Shown: positions 17,840 through 26,195, numbered from the stretch's first letter. The stretch is 64,000 bases of DNA from Lachnospiraceae bacterium (GCA_014804425.1 JAAUZV010000015.1:66853-130852), one strand, 5' to 3'. Notes: generated by a model not told the origin, from the sequence alone. Made by a program: numbers and translations.

Positions 17840-18706
17840 TTGAAGGAACGGCTGGATGTGCTTCTCGTAAAGCAGGGACTTGCGCAGTCGCGCGAGAAGG
17901 CAAAGCTTGTCATCATGGCAGGGGATGTGTTTGTAAACGGACAGCGCGAGGATAAGGCGGGAACACTGTTTGATGAAGAAAAAAGCACGATCGAGGTGCG
18001 CGGCGCGGTCATGCCCTATGTCGGCAGAGGCGGACTGAAGCTGGAGAAGGCGCTTTTGGTGTTTCCGATTCACGTAGATGGAATGGTATGCATGGATATT
18101 GGCGCATCCACGGGCGGTTTTACGGACTGCATGCTGCAAAACGGCGCGGCAAAGGTGTATGCGGTGGATGTGGGGCACGGACAGCTTGCGTGGAAGCTAC
18201 GTAATGACGGGCGTGTCGTCTGCATGGAAAAAACAAATTTCCGTTATATGGTACGGGAGGACATTGACGACGATCTTGATTTTGCGGCATGCGATGTTTC
18301 CTTTATCTCATTGACCAAAATTTTGGGGCCCGCGTGGCAGCTCTTAAAGCCGCAGGCGTTTATGGTCTGCCTGATCAAGCCGCAGTTTGAGGCTGGCAGG
18401 GAGCAGGTCGGAAAAAAAGGCGTCGTGCGGGATGCGGCGGTACATAAGGAAGTCATCATGCGGATTCTTTCGTTTGCCCAAAGCGTCGGTTTTGCGGTAC
18501 GGGGACTGGATTATTCGCCCATCAAGGGACCGGAAGGGAATATCGAGTATCTTGCTTTTTTACAAAAGTGCGGGGAAACGGCATCGGATGCCGGAAATGA
18601 CTCAGATCAGAGCAGGACGGCGGACTTAGAGGGGCAGACGATGGCAAATGCCGCAGAGGATATCGTGCGCAGGGCGCATGATGAATTGGACGGGAAACAG
18701 GAATGA
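17840..18706 (+). CDS. tlyA: TlyA family rRNA (cytidine-2'-O)-methyltransferase / hemolysin-like protein
   Basis: A 288-residue protein with an N-terminal S4 RNA-binding domain (about 3-62) and an FtsJ-like methyltransferase domain with the SAM motif CMDIGASTGGFTDCML (about 85-100). Mycobacterial TlyA 2'-O-methylates 16S and 23S rRNA; the Bacillus counterpart YqxC sits at the same locus. Translation starts at TTG, since the GTG upstream is followed by a stop. It overlaps nadK by four bases. The C-terminus carries about 35 extra residues beyond the core. Confidence 0.9.
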   Translation: MKERLDVLLVKQGLAQSREKAKLVIMAGDVFVNGQREDKAGTLFDEEKSTIEVRGAVMPYVGRGGLKLEKALLVFPIHVDGMVCMDIGASTGGFTDCMLQNGAAKVYAVDVGHGQLAWKLRNDGRVVCMEKTNFRYMVREDIDDDLDFAACDVSFISLTKILGPAWQLLKPQAFMVCLIKPQFEAGREQVGKKGVVRDAAVHKEVIMRILSFAQSVGFAVRGLDYSPIKGPEGNIEYLAFLQKCGETASDAGNDSDQSRTADLEGQTMANAAEDIVRRAHDELDGKQE

Positions 18707-19566
18707 GGCGATTTTATCTGATCACAAACCGCATGAAGGATGCGGACTTAAAAACGACGAATTGGATACGCGAGGAACTGCAAAGAAGAGGCGCTGACTG
18801 TACCGTACATGTGCAGGAGGAGAACGCCGGATGCTATTATACGGATAGCAGGGAAATTCCGACAGGGTGCGAATGCATCATGGTACTCGGCGGTGACGGC
18901 ACGCTGCTGGAGGCGGCGCGCGACACGGTCGATCTGGACATTCCGCTGATCGGTGTGAATCTGGGAACGCTCGGTTATCTGGCGGAGGTGGATCGGGAGA
19001 ATCTTTCAGGCGCGCTGAAACGGCTGTGTGAAGGTGATTATACGATCGAACGCCGCATGATGCTGGAGGGGCAGATCACAGGGGAATCAGACTGCCGCCG
19101 CAGCTACGCACTGAATGACATTGTTGTTTCGAGAAGCGGTTCCCTGCAAATGCTCCATTTTCATATTTTTGTGAACGGACATTTTCTGAAGGGCTACAGT
19201 GCGGATGGTATCATTGTATCGACGCCGACCGGATCAACCGGCTATAACATGTCGGCGGGCGGACCGATCGTGGAACCGTCGGCGAAGCTGATGGTGATCA
19301 CGCCCATTTGTCCGCATACCTTAAATACGCGCAGCATCGTGCTCTCGCCGGACGACGAGATTGAGATCGTGCTTCTGCCTGCCCGCGACGGGCGGACGCA
19401 GCAGGTAGAGGCGGATTTTGACGGCGCGCACGGTATGGCGCTTGCGGCGGGCGACCACATGCGGATCATCCGCTCCGAGCGGACGACCGCGATCGTTAAA
19501 TTAAGCGACGCGGGATTTCTTGAGGTGCTGCACCGCAAGATGAAAGAAGAAGGGGGCGCGTTGTAA
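18703..19566 (+). CDS. nadK: NAD kinase
   Basis: A 287-residue enzyme that makes NADP from NAD with ATP or polyphosphate. Family motifs are clear: VLGGDGTLLEAA, GVNLGTLGYLAEVD, ALNDIVVSR and STPTGSTGYNMSAGGPIVEP. The start is in an ATGA overlap with tlyA, and argR begins right after its stop, so the three are co-translated. Confidence 0.95.
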   Translation: MRRFYLITNRMKDADLKTTNWIREELQRRGADCTVHVQEENAGCYYTDSREIPTGCECIMVLGGDGTLLEAARDTVDLDIPLIGVNLGTLGYLAEVDRENLSGALKRLCEGDYTIERRMMLEGQITGESDCRRSYALNDIVVSRSGSLQMLHFHIFVNGHFLKGYSADGIIVSTPTGSTGYNMSAGGPIVEPSAKLMVITPICPHTLNTRSIVLSPDDEIEIVLLPARDGRTQQVEADFDGAHGMALAAGDHMRIIRSERTTAIVKLSDAGFLEVLHRKMKEEGGAL

Positions 19567-20025
19567 ATGATGTCGAAGCTGAAGCGACAGGAAATGCTGC
19601 TTACGCTGATCGAAAAACAGGATATCGGGACGCAGGAGGAGCTTGCGGAAGCATTGTGCCGCGCGGGGTTTGCGGTCACGCAGGCAACGGTCTCGCGCGA
19701 CATCAGGGAACTGAAGCTGACGAAGCTGACCGATCGGAACGGTGTGCAGAAATACTATGCGCCCAAAGAGCAGGAGGCAGTACGGGAAGATAAATATATC
19801 CGGGTGCTGCGCGAAGGAATGCTTTCCATGGACTGCGCGCAGAATATTCTTGTCGTAAAGACGGTTTCCGGCATGGCGATGGCAGTCGCCGCCGCCATTG
19901 ACGCGATGCAGCTTGAAGAAATCGTTGGGAGTATCGCAGGGGACGATACGATCATGGCTGCCGTGCGCACCGCGGAGGACGCTCATATCGTGATGGAAAA
20001 GATCAGGTCGGTCTGCAAGCCGTAA
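19567..20025 (+). CDS. argR: Arginine repressor ArgR/AhrC
   Basis: A 152-residue regulator. The N-terminal winged helix carries TQEELAEALCRAGFAVTQAT and SRDIRELKL, and the C-terminal domain has the arginine-binding and hexamer region (SIAGDDTIMAAVRT). It represses arginine biosynthesis and activates catabolism. argR just before recN is a conserved Firmicutes arrangement. Confidence 0.94.
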   Translation: MMSKLKRQEMLLTLIEKQDIGTQEELAEALCRAGFAVTQATVSRDIRELKLTKLTDRNGVQKYYAPKEQEAVREDKYIRVLREGMLSMDCAQNILVVKTVSGMAMAVAAAIDAMQLEEIVGSIAGDDTIMAAVRTAEDAHIVMEKIRSVCKP

Positions 20026-20094
20026 GCGGACGGCCATTAGCAGAGGCGGAAAAGAGAGAGACGCCCTGCCCGGAGAGACATAGGGAGTATCGGA

Positions 20095-21783
20095 ATGTTA
20101 CTGAGTTTACATGTGAAAAATCTTGCCCTTATTGACGAGGCGGAGATTGAATTTGCCAAAGGCCTGAATATTTTGAGCGGTGAGACGGGCGCGGGAAAAT
20201 CCATCCTGCTCGGATCCATCAATCTGGCGCTGGGGGCGAAAGCGGATAAGGACTGTATCAGAAGCGGAGAGGAACAGGCGGTCATCGAGATGATATTTCA
20301 GCTTGAGAACGATGCGCAGCGCCGCCGTCTGGAAGAATTGGAGCTGACGGCGGAGGACGACGACATTGTGATCGTACAGCGGCGGATCTCGGAGAAACGC
20401 TCTGTCTGCAAGGTCTGCGGGGAGACCGTGACGGCCAAGCAGCTTGCACAGCTTGCTGAGGTATTGCTGCATATTCATGGTCAGAGGGATAATCAGCTTT
20501 TGCTTCATGAAAAAGAGCAGCGGGCATACCTTGACGGCTATGCGGGAGCAGAGATGCAGCGTCTGTCAGAGCAGGTGCGGGAAGCGTACCGGACCTATTG
20601 TGCATGCAGCGAAGAGGAACTTCAGGTGCGGGAAAAAGAGCATGCGGGCGAGCGGGAGATCGCGCTGGCGCAGTTTGAAGTTTCCGAGATCGAACAGGCT
20701 TCTCTTACCGAAGGAGAGGATGAGGAATTAGAGCGCCGTTATCATAAAATGCTGAACGGAAAAAAAATCATGGAGCATGTGCAGCGCGTGTACGGCATGA
20801 CGGGGGACGGCGATTCCCAGAGTGCAAGCATGCTCATCGGCGCGGCGGCAATGGAAATGAGAAGCGTAGCGGCATTGGATGAAGAAGCGTCCGGCTTAGA
20901 GGAACAGCTTGTGAATATTGATGCGCTGCTCAGTGATTTTAACAGAGAGCTTTCCGATTATATTTCCGATATGGAATTTGATGAGCGGGAGTTTCAAGAA
21001 GTAGAGACGCGCCTTGATCTGATCAATCATTTGAAAAGTAAATATCATGTTGACTCGATTGGTCAAATACGGGAATATTTGGAGAAGCAGCAGGCGTATT
21101 TGGAGCAGATGAGCGATTTTGACGCCTATAAGAAGCGCGTGCGTGAAAAACTGATGCAGTCGGAGAAAGAGCTGCGCGCGCTTTGCGCACGGGTGTCCGC
21201 TCTACGTAAAAAAACGGCGGAGAAGCTTGCAAAGGAGCTGAGTATCGCGCTTCAGGATCTGAATTTTCTGAAGGCAGGCGTGCAGATTGACGTAGTGCCG
21301 GATGAGGAGCATTATACCGCTGACGGATATGACCGGGTGACCTTTAAGCTGTCCTTAAATCCGGGAGAGCCGTATAAGCCGCTTTCCACAGTGGCAAGCG
21401 GCGGTGAGCTTTCGAGGATCATGCTTGCGCTGAAAACGCTGAAGGCGGATAAGGAGGGCATTGACGCCATGATCTTTGATGAGATTGACGCCGGTATCAG
21501 CGGCAAAACGGCGTGGCTCGTTTCAGAGAAGCTCGGCGCGCTTGCAAAGAACAGTCAGGTCATTTGTATCACGCATCTTCCGCAGATCGCGGCGATGGCA
21601 GATACCCATTTTGTCATTTCCAAGGAGACGAAGGAGGGAAGAACGGCAACGCGCATTTATCCGGTTGAGGAGCAGGCGCTCTTAGAAGAACTGGCAAGAA
21701 TGCTCGGCGGCGACCAGATCACGGAGGCGGCGCTTACCAACGCTGCGGAGATGAAACGGATGGCGCAGGAGGTCAAGCAGTAA
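20095..21783 (+). CDS. recN: DNA repair protein RecN
   Basis: A 562-residue SMC-like ATPase that gathers DNA ends at double-strand breaks. Walker A is SGETGAGKSILL (about residues 29-40), the centre is a long coiled coil (about 150-370), and the signature SGGELSRIMLAL and Walker B MIFDEIDAGISG lie near the C-terminus. A strong terminator follows, ending this transcription unit. Confidence 0.95.
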   Translation: MLLSLHVKNLALIDEAEIEFAKGLNILSGETGAGKSILLGSINLALGAKADKDCIRSGEEQAVIEMIFQLENDAQRRRLEELELTAEDDDIVIVQRRISEKRSVCKVCGETVTAKQLAQLAEVLLHIHGQRDNQLLLHEKEQRAYLDGYAGAEMQRLSEQVREAYRTYCACSEEELQVREKEHAGEREIALAQFEVSEIEQASLTEGEDEELERRYHKMLNGKKIMEHVQRVYGMTGDGDSQSASMLIGAAAMEMRSVAALDEEASGLEEQLVNIDALLSDFNRELSDYISDMEFDEREFQEVETRLDLINHLKSKYHVDSIGQIREYLEKQQAYLEQMSDFDAYKKRVREKLMQSEKELRALCARVSALRKKTAEKLAKELSIALQDLNFLKAGVQIDVVPDEEHYTADGYDRVTFKLSLNPGEPYKPLSTVASGGELSRIMLALKTLKADKEGIDAMIFDEIDAGISGKTAWLVSEKLGALAKNSQVICITHLPQIAAMADTHFVISKETKEGRTATRIYPVEEQALLEELARMLGGDQITEAALTNAAEMKRMAQEVKQ

Positions 21784-21863
21784 GAAAAACGTTGTTTTTC
21801 AGAAATATTTGCCATCAAAAAATAGAAACTGTATCCATAAAATAAAAATATCGCTACATACTA

Positions 21864-21891
21864 AGAGAGACTTATGAGTCTCTCTTTTTTT
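21864..21891 (+). terminator. Rho-independent terminator after recN
   Basis: AGAGAGACT / AGTCTCTCT, 9 bp, loop TATG, then seven T. It separates recN from spoIVB. Confidence 0.85.
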
Positions 21892-21904
21892 GCGCGATGA
21901 GCAG

Positions 21905-22010
21905 AGAAGCAAAGCGATCTTTGGGAGCCTGCCGTGCTCGCACGAGCAGGCGTGGAAAAATTGCTTTGCGGCGAGCAACGCGAGCCTGAAATGCGAAGCA
22001 TTTCAAGTCT
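21905..22010. other. Hairpin-rich intergenic stretch before spoIVB
   Basis: It holds a GCCTGC-CGTGC stem-loop (21927-21951), a possible outer pairing GCAAAGC / GCTTTGC, and GAAATGC-GAA-GCATTTC (21988-22004). There is no gene and no clear promoter. It resembles the palindromic intergenic elements elsewhere in the window and could be a structured leader of spoIVB mRNA. Confidence 0.5.
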
Positions 22011-22052
22011 GCGTAAGTAAGAAACGAGAGTCAGAAAGGCTTGGGTAGCAAT

Positions 22053-23534
22053 ATGGAAATGACTAATGCGGTCAATGAAAGACACCGGAGATCCTATCGG
22101 ATCTTTTTATGGATGATCTTATTTTTTTCAGTGGGAACTATCTGCGCGATCCTGCTCGTGGACATTTATCAGACGGTGCCGGATACGATATACTTAAAAG
22201 CCGGAGAGGAGTCGGAAATCTCCTTTAACGTGCCGTTGTCGGGAGAGATCATTATGATTTCAGGCGGAAACAGACGTGCGCGTGAGGTCTTACAGGAGCT
22301 TGACGGACAGGAGAGTGCAGTGGGGACGGCGCGCTCTGGCGGTGTGAACGAAGAACTGATCAGTGATACGGCGGGGAGCGGCGTGGCGGACTTAGGCGGC
22401 TTGGCAGAAAGCGGCTGGGATGCCGGGGGACAACTGCCTGACGATTCGGCAGAGAGCAGCGAAGCGGATGCGGAAAGCATCATCGGCCGCGTGCCGATCA
22501 ATCTGTCCGCAAATGTGACCTTTGTTGCTAATGCGGAAAACAGCTACCGCGCGGAGCTGAAGCTGTTCGGTATCATTCCGTTTAAGACGGTGCAGATCGA
22601 AGTGATTGACGAGTCCATGGTGTATCCTGCCGGACTGCCGATCGGCATTTATGTCAAGATTCCGGGCGTTTTGGTGATCGGTACGAGCAATTTCATTGAT
22701 GAGCTGGGAAATGTCGTGATGCCCGCCGAACATGTGCTGCGAGTGGGGGATTATATTTTGACGGTAAACGGGACGCCCGTAACCGGTAAAAGTGATTTTG
22801 TCTCACGGGTGGCGCAGTCGAACGGCGAGGTCATGGTCATGACAATCGAGCGCGGGGGTGAGCAGTTTGACGTGGCGGTGCGCCCGGTGCGCAATCAGGA
22901 CAGAGAGTATAAGATCGGCATATGGATCAAGGACAGTGCACAGGGCATTGGTACATTGACGTATGTGGATGCGGACGGGGAGTTTGGCGCGCTCGGACAC
23001 GGCGTCAGCGACAGCGATATCGGCGTGATGCTTGAGCTTGGCGAAGGCGCGCTTTATCGCACGGATATTATCGGTATCACAAAAGGAAAAAGAGGAGTTC
23101 CGGGAGAACTGACGGGGATCATCCGTTATACGGACAGCAATCGTTTAGGCATCGTGACGGAAAACACTTCTGCGGGGATTCACGGAGAGGTGAATGCCAA
23201 GCTCATGGAGCAGATCGATTCCGCTCCGGTCGAGATTGGCTTAAAGCAGGATGTCAGCGTCGGACCCGCACAAATATATTGTAATATTGACGGGACGGCA
23301 AAATATTACGACATAGAGATCATTGGTCTGGATTATGACAGTCAGAACGTGAATAAGGGCATCACCATTCAAGTGACGGACAGGCGGCTGATCGCCCTGA
23401 CGGGCGGCATCGTGCAGGGCATGAGCGGCAGTCCGATCATTCAGAACGGCAGGCTTGTCGGAGCGGTAACGCATGTGCTTGTCAATGATTCCACACGGGG
23501 CTATGGAATCTTTATTGAAGAGATGCTGAAGTGA
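22053..23534 (+). CDS. spoIVB: Stage IV sporulation protein B (SpoIVB serine peptidase)
   Basis: A 493-residue S55 peptidase. It has an N-terminal membrane segment (about 14-36), a PDZ domain around residues 200-290, and the peptidase domain with His316 in ALGHGVSD and the active Ser in GMSGSP (about 456-461). It is made in the forespore and cleaves SpoIVFA to trigger pro-sigma-K processing. It is longer than the Bacillus protein (about 425) because of a Gly/Ser/Glu-rich insert near residues 75-150. The expected downstream neighbour spo0A is absent; a minus-strand HxlR gene follows. Confidence 0.94.
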   Translation: MEMTNAVNERHRRSYRIFLWMILFFSVGTICAILLVDIYQTVPDTIYLKAGEESEISFNVPLSGEIIMISGGNRRAREVLQELDGQESAVGTARSGGVNEELISDTAGSGVADLGGLAESGWDAGGQLPDDSAESSEADAESIIGRVPINLSANVTFVANAENSYRAELKLFGIIPFKTVQIEVIDESMVYPAGLPIGIYVKIPGVLVIGTSNFIDELGNVVMPAEHVLRVGDYILTVNGTPVTGKSDFVSRVAQSNGEVMVMTIERGGEQFDVAVRPVRNQDREYKIGIWIKDSAQGIGTLTYVDADGEFGALGHGVSDSDIGVMLELGEGALYRTDIIGITKGKRGVPGELTGIIRYTDSNRLGIVTENTSAGIHGEVNAKLMEQIDSAPVEIGLKQDVSVGPAQIYCNIDGTAKYYDIEIIGLDYDSQNVNKGITIQVTDRRLIALTGGIVQGMSGSPIIQNGRLVGAVTHVLVNDSTRGYGIFIEEMLK

Positions 23535-23573
23535 CAGGAATGGTCGTCCTATATAGAATTTGTTCGTCGGATA

Positions 23574-23924
23574 CTAACGGGATACTTGAGTTGAATTGCT
23601 TTTCATTGACTGATAGGAATTTCCCCACGTTTCCATAGCCTCAAGAATCGGGCGCATGGTCTCACCCAATTCTGAAAGGGCATATTCCACTCTTGGCGGC
23701 ACTTCTGCATACACAGTGCGGGTGATCAGCCCATCCGCTTCCATAGAACGCAGGCTGTCGGTCAGCACCTTTTGGCTGATACCGTCCAAATTTTTCTGCA
23801 ATTCATTAAATCGCCACGGCCGGACCAGAAGATTCCGGATGATCAATAGCTTCCATTTATTTCCAATCAGCTGGACAGTTGTGGCCACCGGGCATTCAGG
23901 CTGCAATTCAGCTTTTGTTTTCAT
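23574..23924 (-). CDS. HxlR family winged-helix regulator
   Basis: A 116-residue HxlR-type repressor or activator. It begins with the conserved CPV (Cys11), followed by IGNKWKLLIIRNLL, RFNELQ and ISQKVLTDSLRSMEADGLI, and ends with YALSELGETMRPILEAM. In Bacillus relatives (YodB, HypR) the N-terminal Cys senses quinones or disulfide stress. It is divergent from the Cys-rich precursor gene 240 bases away. I infer that it controls that cassette, possibly by thiol state. Effector unknown. Confidence 0.88.
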   Translation of the reverse strand: MKTKAELQPECPVATTVQLIGNKWKLLIIRNLLVRPWRFNELQKNLDGISQKVLTDSLRSMEADGLITRTVYAEVPPRVEYALSELGETMRPILEAMETWGNSYQSMKSNSTQVSR

Positions 23925-23964
23925 GTCGCACCTCCATTACTTCAAAAAAGAATGTTACACTCTG

Positions 23965-23993
23965 ATTGTACTATAGCATCCCATAAAATGCAA
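23965..23993 (-). promoter_or_regulatory. Probable promoter of the HxlR regulator
   Basis: On the minus strand: TTGCAT, 17 bases, TACAAT. It sits about 40 bases before the regulator start. Confidence 0.55.
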
Positions 23994-24059
23994 TAGACGG
24001 AAATATCTACATCATTGTCGGAACCGGGAAACAGCGTAAATTTCCAAAGGTTACAAAAA

Positions 24060-24087
24060 GGTGCGTATCCCCATAAAATAGTGCGTA
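24060..24087 (+). promoter_or_regulatory. Twin direct repeat, candidate HxlR operator
   Basis: GGTGCGTA (24060-24067) and AGTGCGTA (24080-24087), exactly 20 bases (two helical turns) apart, just ahead of the -35 box of the precursor gene. The spacing suits a dimeric winged-helix regulator. Assignment to the divergent HxlR protein is inference. Confidence 0.5.
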
Positions 24088-24088
24088 C

Positions 24089-24116
24089 TTGTCTGACAGA
24101 AAAATAACAGTATGAT
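24089..24116 (+). promoter_or_regulatory. Probable promoter of the ACGX precursor operon
   Basis: TTGTCT (24089-24094), a 16-base spacer, TATGAT (24111-24116). The second GTGCGTA repeat ends one base before the -35 box. Confidence 0.6.
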
Positions 24117-24164
24117 TATTTTTAAGGGAAAAAGCTCCCTAAATATGGAAAGGAGGACTTTTTT

Positions 24165-24377
24165 ATGGCACTTACGAATCTTGCCGGATGGACTGAGGAA
24201 AATACTGCATCCGCGTGCGGAGCTGCTTGCGGTGCTTCTGACAAGCCTGCTGAGACGCCTGCGGCATGCGGAGCTTCCGACAAGCCTGCTGAGGCTCCTG
24301 CAGCCTGCGGCGCTTCTGACAAGCCGGAGGAAAAGCCCGCGGCCTGCGGCTCTGCCTGTGGTGCTGGCGACAAGTAA
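24165..24377 (+). CDS. ACGX-repeat Cys-rich precursor peptide (putative RiPP)
   Basis: A 70-residue peptide that is almost entirely repeats. After a 16-residue N-terminal part (MALTNLAGWTEENTAS) come six Ala-Cys-Gly-X motifs at Cys18, 22, 35, 48, 61 and 65. Three linkers of nine residues, SDKPAE-type and ending in PA, give a 13-residue period, and a doublet of ACGX stands at each end. The ribosome site AAAGGAGG is very strong. A radical SAM/SPASM gene and a nitroreductase follow. From memory this fits the family named ACGX-repeat peptide, whose product and bioactivity I do not know to be described. It is far too Cys- and Ala-rich for a normal enzyme. Post-translational thioether or similar chemistry on the Cys is inference from the neighbours. 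Confidence 0.85.
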   Translation: MALTNLAGWTEENTASACGAACGASDKPAETPAACGASDKPAEAPAACGASDKPEEKPAACGSACGAGDK

Positions 24378-24398
24378 TCAACAGCCATCCCAAAAGAT

Positions 24399-24428
24399 GT
24401 TTCCGGTGAGAATGCGCTCGCCGGGAAC
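24399..24428 (+). other. Intercistronic hairpin between precursor and maturase
   Basis: A 12-bp stem with two G-U pairs (24399-24410 with 24417-24428), loop AATGCG, no T run. It may stabilise the upstream precursor mRNA or reduce read-through into the maturase, giving more peptide than enzyme. Confidence 0.6.
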
Positions 24429-24478
24429 ATTCGAATGCTGCTCGGTATAACCGATTTCAGATAAAGTGAGGAAAAAGC

Positions 24479-25534
24479 ATGAAACAATATTTTTCTGAAG
24501 CGAAGCAATACTTTGCTTTTCAATGGCATATCACAGATGAGTGTGACCAACGATGCAGACATTGTTACATATTCTCAGAGGATCAATGCAAGAAACCGGA
24601 TGCTATGACATGGGCGCAGATGCAGGATACTTTCTATAACTGTATGGACTTCTGCGAAATGTATCACCGCCTGCCGTACTTTTATATTACAGGCGGAGAT
24701 CCGATTCTGCATCCGGATTTTTGGAAACTGCTTGCGCTTCTGAAAACACAGGATATCCCTTTTACGATTCTCGGCAATCCATTCCATCTAAACGATGAAG
24801 TGTGTCAAAAGCTAAAGGAATACGGCTGTCAAAAATATCAGCTCTCCCTTGACGGTATGCGGGAAACGCACGATTGGTTTCGGAAACAGGGTTCCTTTGA
24901 CACGACCTTAGAAAAAATTGCCTGTATCAAAAGAGCAGGTATCAGGAGCGTGGTAATGACAACTGTTTCCGGCAAAAACATGGAGGAAATACCCGCCGTG
25001 ATCGACACAGTGGCCGCCCATAAAGCGGATGTGTTTGCTTTTGCACGTTATTGTCCGACCGGTGAGGAAAAAGATACAGGGATAGAGCCGCTGCGTTATC
25101 GGGAACTGCTCGCGGCCTGTGATAAAAAATTCAAAGAGCTGGAAGCGGCAGGCTGCGAAACCTACTTCAATAAAAAAGATCATCTTTGGACGCTGTACGA
25201 GTATGAAACAGGGGCATTTCGCATTCCCGAAACTGCTCAGGAGGGGATGATCTACGGCGGCTGTAACTGCGGCAACTGCCATTTGACAATTCTGCCGACC
25301 GGTGATATTTATGCCTGCCGCCGGGTGCAAAACAGCCGCGTGGCCAATGTCTTTGAGGATAGGATTGCCGATGTCTGGGTCTGCGAGATGGAAGCGTATC
25401 GGGAATATGACAAATTTAAGAAATGCAGCAAATGTGAATTGAAGGCATGGTGCCGGGGCTGCCCGGCTGTTGCCTGCGGAACATATGGGGATTTTTATGA
25501 CGCTGATCCACAATGCTGGAAGGAGGTTACATGA
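24479..25534 (+). CDS. Radical SAM/SPASM peptide maturase (ACGX system type)
   Basis: A 351-residue radical SAM enzyme. The cluster motif CX3CX2C is Cys22, 26, 29 (CDQRCRHC). GGDP follows at about 72-75, and LSLDG and a TIM-barrel-like region complete the core. The C-terminal SPASM domain has many Cys (262, 264, 267, 280, 316, 319, 325, 328, 333, 346), enough for two auxiliary 4Fe-4S clusters. SPASM enzymes of this kind form thioether or C-C crosslinks on peptides. The gene lies 101 bases after the Cys-rich precursor and overlaps the nitroreductase by four bases. The precursor as its substrate is inferred from adjacency. Confidence 0.9.
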   Translation: MKQYFSEAKQYFAFQWHITDECDQRCRHCYIFSEDQCKKPDAMTWAQMQDTFYNCMDFCEMYHRLPYFYITGGDPILHPDFWKLLALLKTQDIPFTILGNPFHLNDEVCQKLKEYGCQKYQLSLDGMRETHDWFRKQGSFDTTLEKIACIKRAGIRSVVMTTVSGKNMEEIPAVIDTVAAHKADVFAFARYCPTGEEKDTGIEPLRYRELLAACDKKFKELEAAGCETYFNKKDHLWTLYEYETGAFRIPETAQEGMIYGGCNCGNCHLTILPTGDIYACRRVQNSRVANVFEDRIADVWVCEMEAYREYDKFKKCSKCELKAWCRGCPAVACGTYGDFYDADPQCWKEVT

Positions 25535-26112
25535 TGGAACTTTTGGAACTGATGAAACATCGTCGCTCGATTCGCAAATATCGGGAGCAACAGATCCCAA
25601 GGTCGGACTTGGAAAAAATCATAGAAGCCGGAACCTATGCGCCAAATGCCGGAGGCGGTCAGCGCAGTATCATTGTGGGCATCCGTGATCAGGAGCTGGC
25701 GGAGAAGATCGGCAGATTGAATCTGGCCCGATTTGACAGGAGCAGGCTGTCGGGCAGCTATGTTTCAAAAGAACAGCCGAGCGTCATTGATGATCCGCGT
25801 ATGAAAAGCGGGTTTTACGGCGCACCTGCGGTCTGCATTGTTTTTGCACAGAAGGATTTTCTTTACAGTATTCCGGACGCCTTTTGCTGTGCAGAGAACA
25901 TGGTGCTGATGGCATCGGAGATGGGAATTTCTTCTTGTATTATCGCAAGGGGTGAGGAAACCTTTGATAATGAAATGGGCGGAGCGCTCCTGCAGGAATG
26001 GGAGATCCCCTCAAATTATATTGCCCGCTGTTTTGTTCTTTTGGGGTATTGCGACGGGGAATATCCGCAGGCAAAACCGAGGAAAGAGAACCGAAGCAGG
26101 ATCATTGAATAA
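25531..26112 (+). CDS. Nitroreductase family flavoprotein (ACGX cassette)
   Basis: A 193-residue FMN-dependent nitroreductase-fold protein. The FMN-binding start is MKHRRSIRKYREQ, then TYAPNAGGGQRS, and GISSCIIARG and CFVLLGYCDG near the end. The family includes NAD(P)H oxidoreductases and the oxidases that make azolines into azoles in other RiPP systems. The start is at the ATG in an ATGA overlap with the maturase and uses AGGAGG inside it, so the two proteins should be made in equal amounts. Whether it acts on the peptide or on redox cofactors is unknown. Confidence 0.9.
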   Translation: MMELLELMKHRRSIRKYREQQIPRSDLEKIIEAGTYAPNAGGGQRSIIVGIRDQELAEKIGRLNLARFDRSRLSGSYVSKEQPSVIDDPRMKSGFYGAPAVCIVFAQKDFLYSIPDAFCCAENMVLMASEMGISSCIIARGEETFDNEMGGALLQEWEIPSNYIARCFVLLGYCDGEYPQAKPRKENRSRIIE

Positions 26113-26152
26113 AACAGACAAACAGATATGTTTCATGTAACCTCTCACGCGA

Positions 26153-26195
26153 CATCATCCTGTAAAAAATCACTTACAGGATGGTGTATTTTTTC
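26153..26195 (+). terminator. Terminator closing the ACGX operon
   Basis: A 13-bp stem (26153-26165 with 26174-26186, one G-U pair) followed by TATTTTTT. It marks the 3' end of the precursor-maturase-nitroreductase operon. Confidence 0.8.

Noticed and set aside
24200-24377. Short repeats in the Cys-rich peptide gene as a possible CRISPR or satellite array
   Set aside because: The repeats keep reading frame, encode ACGX units and lie behind a strong ribosome site, so they are protein repeats.
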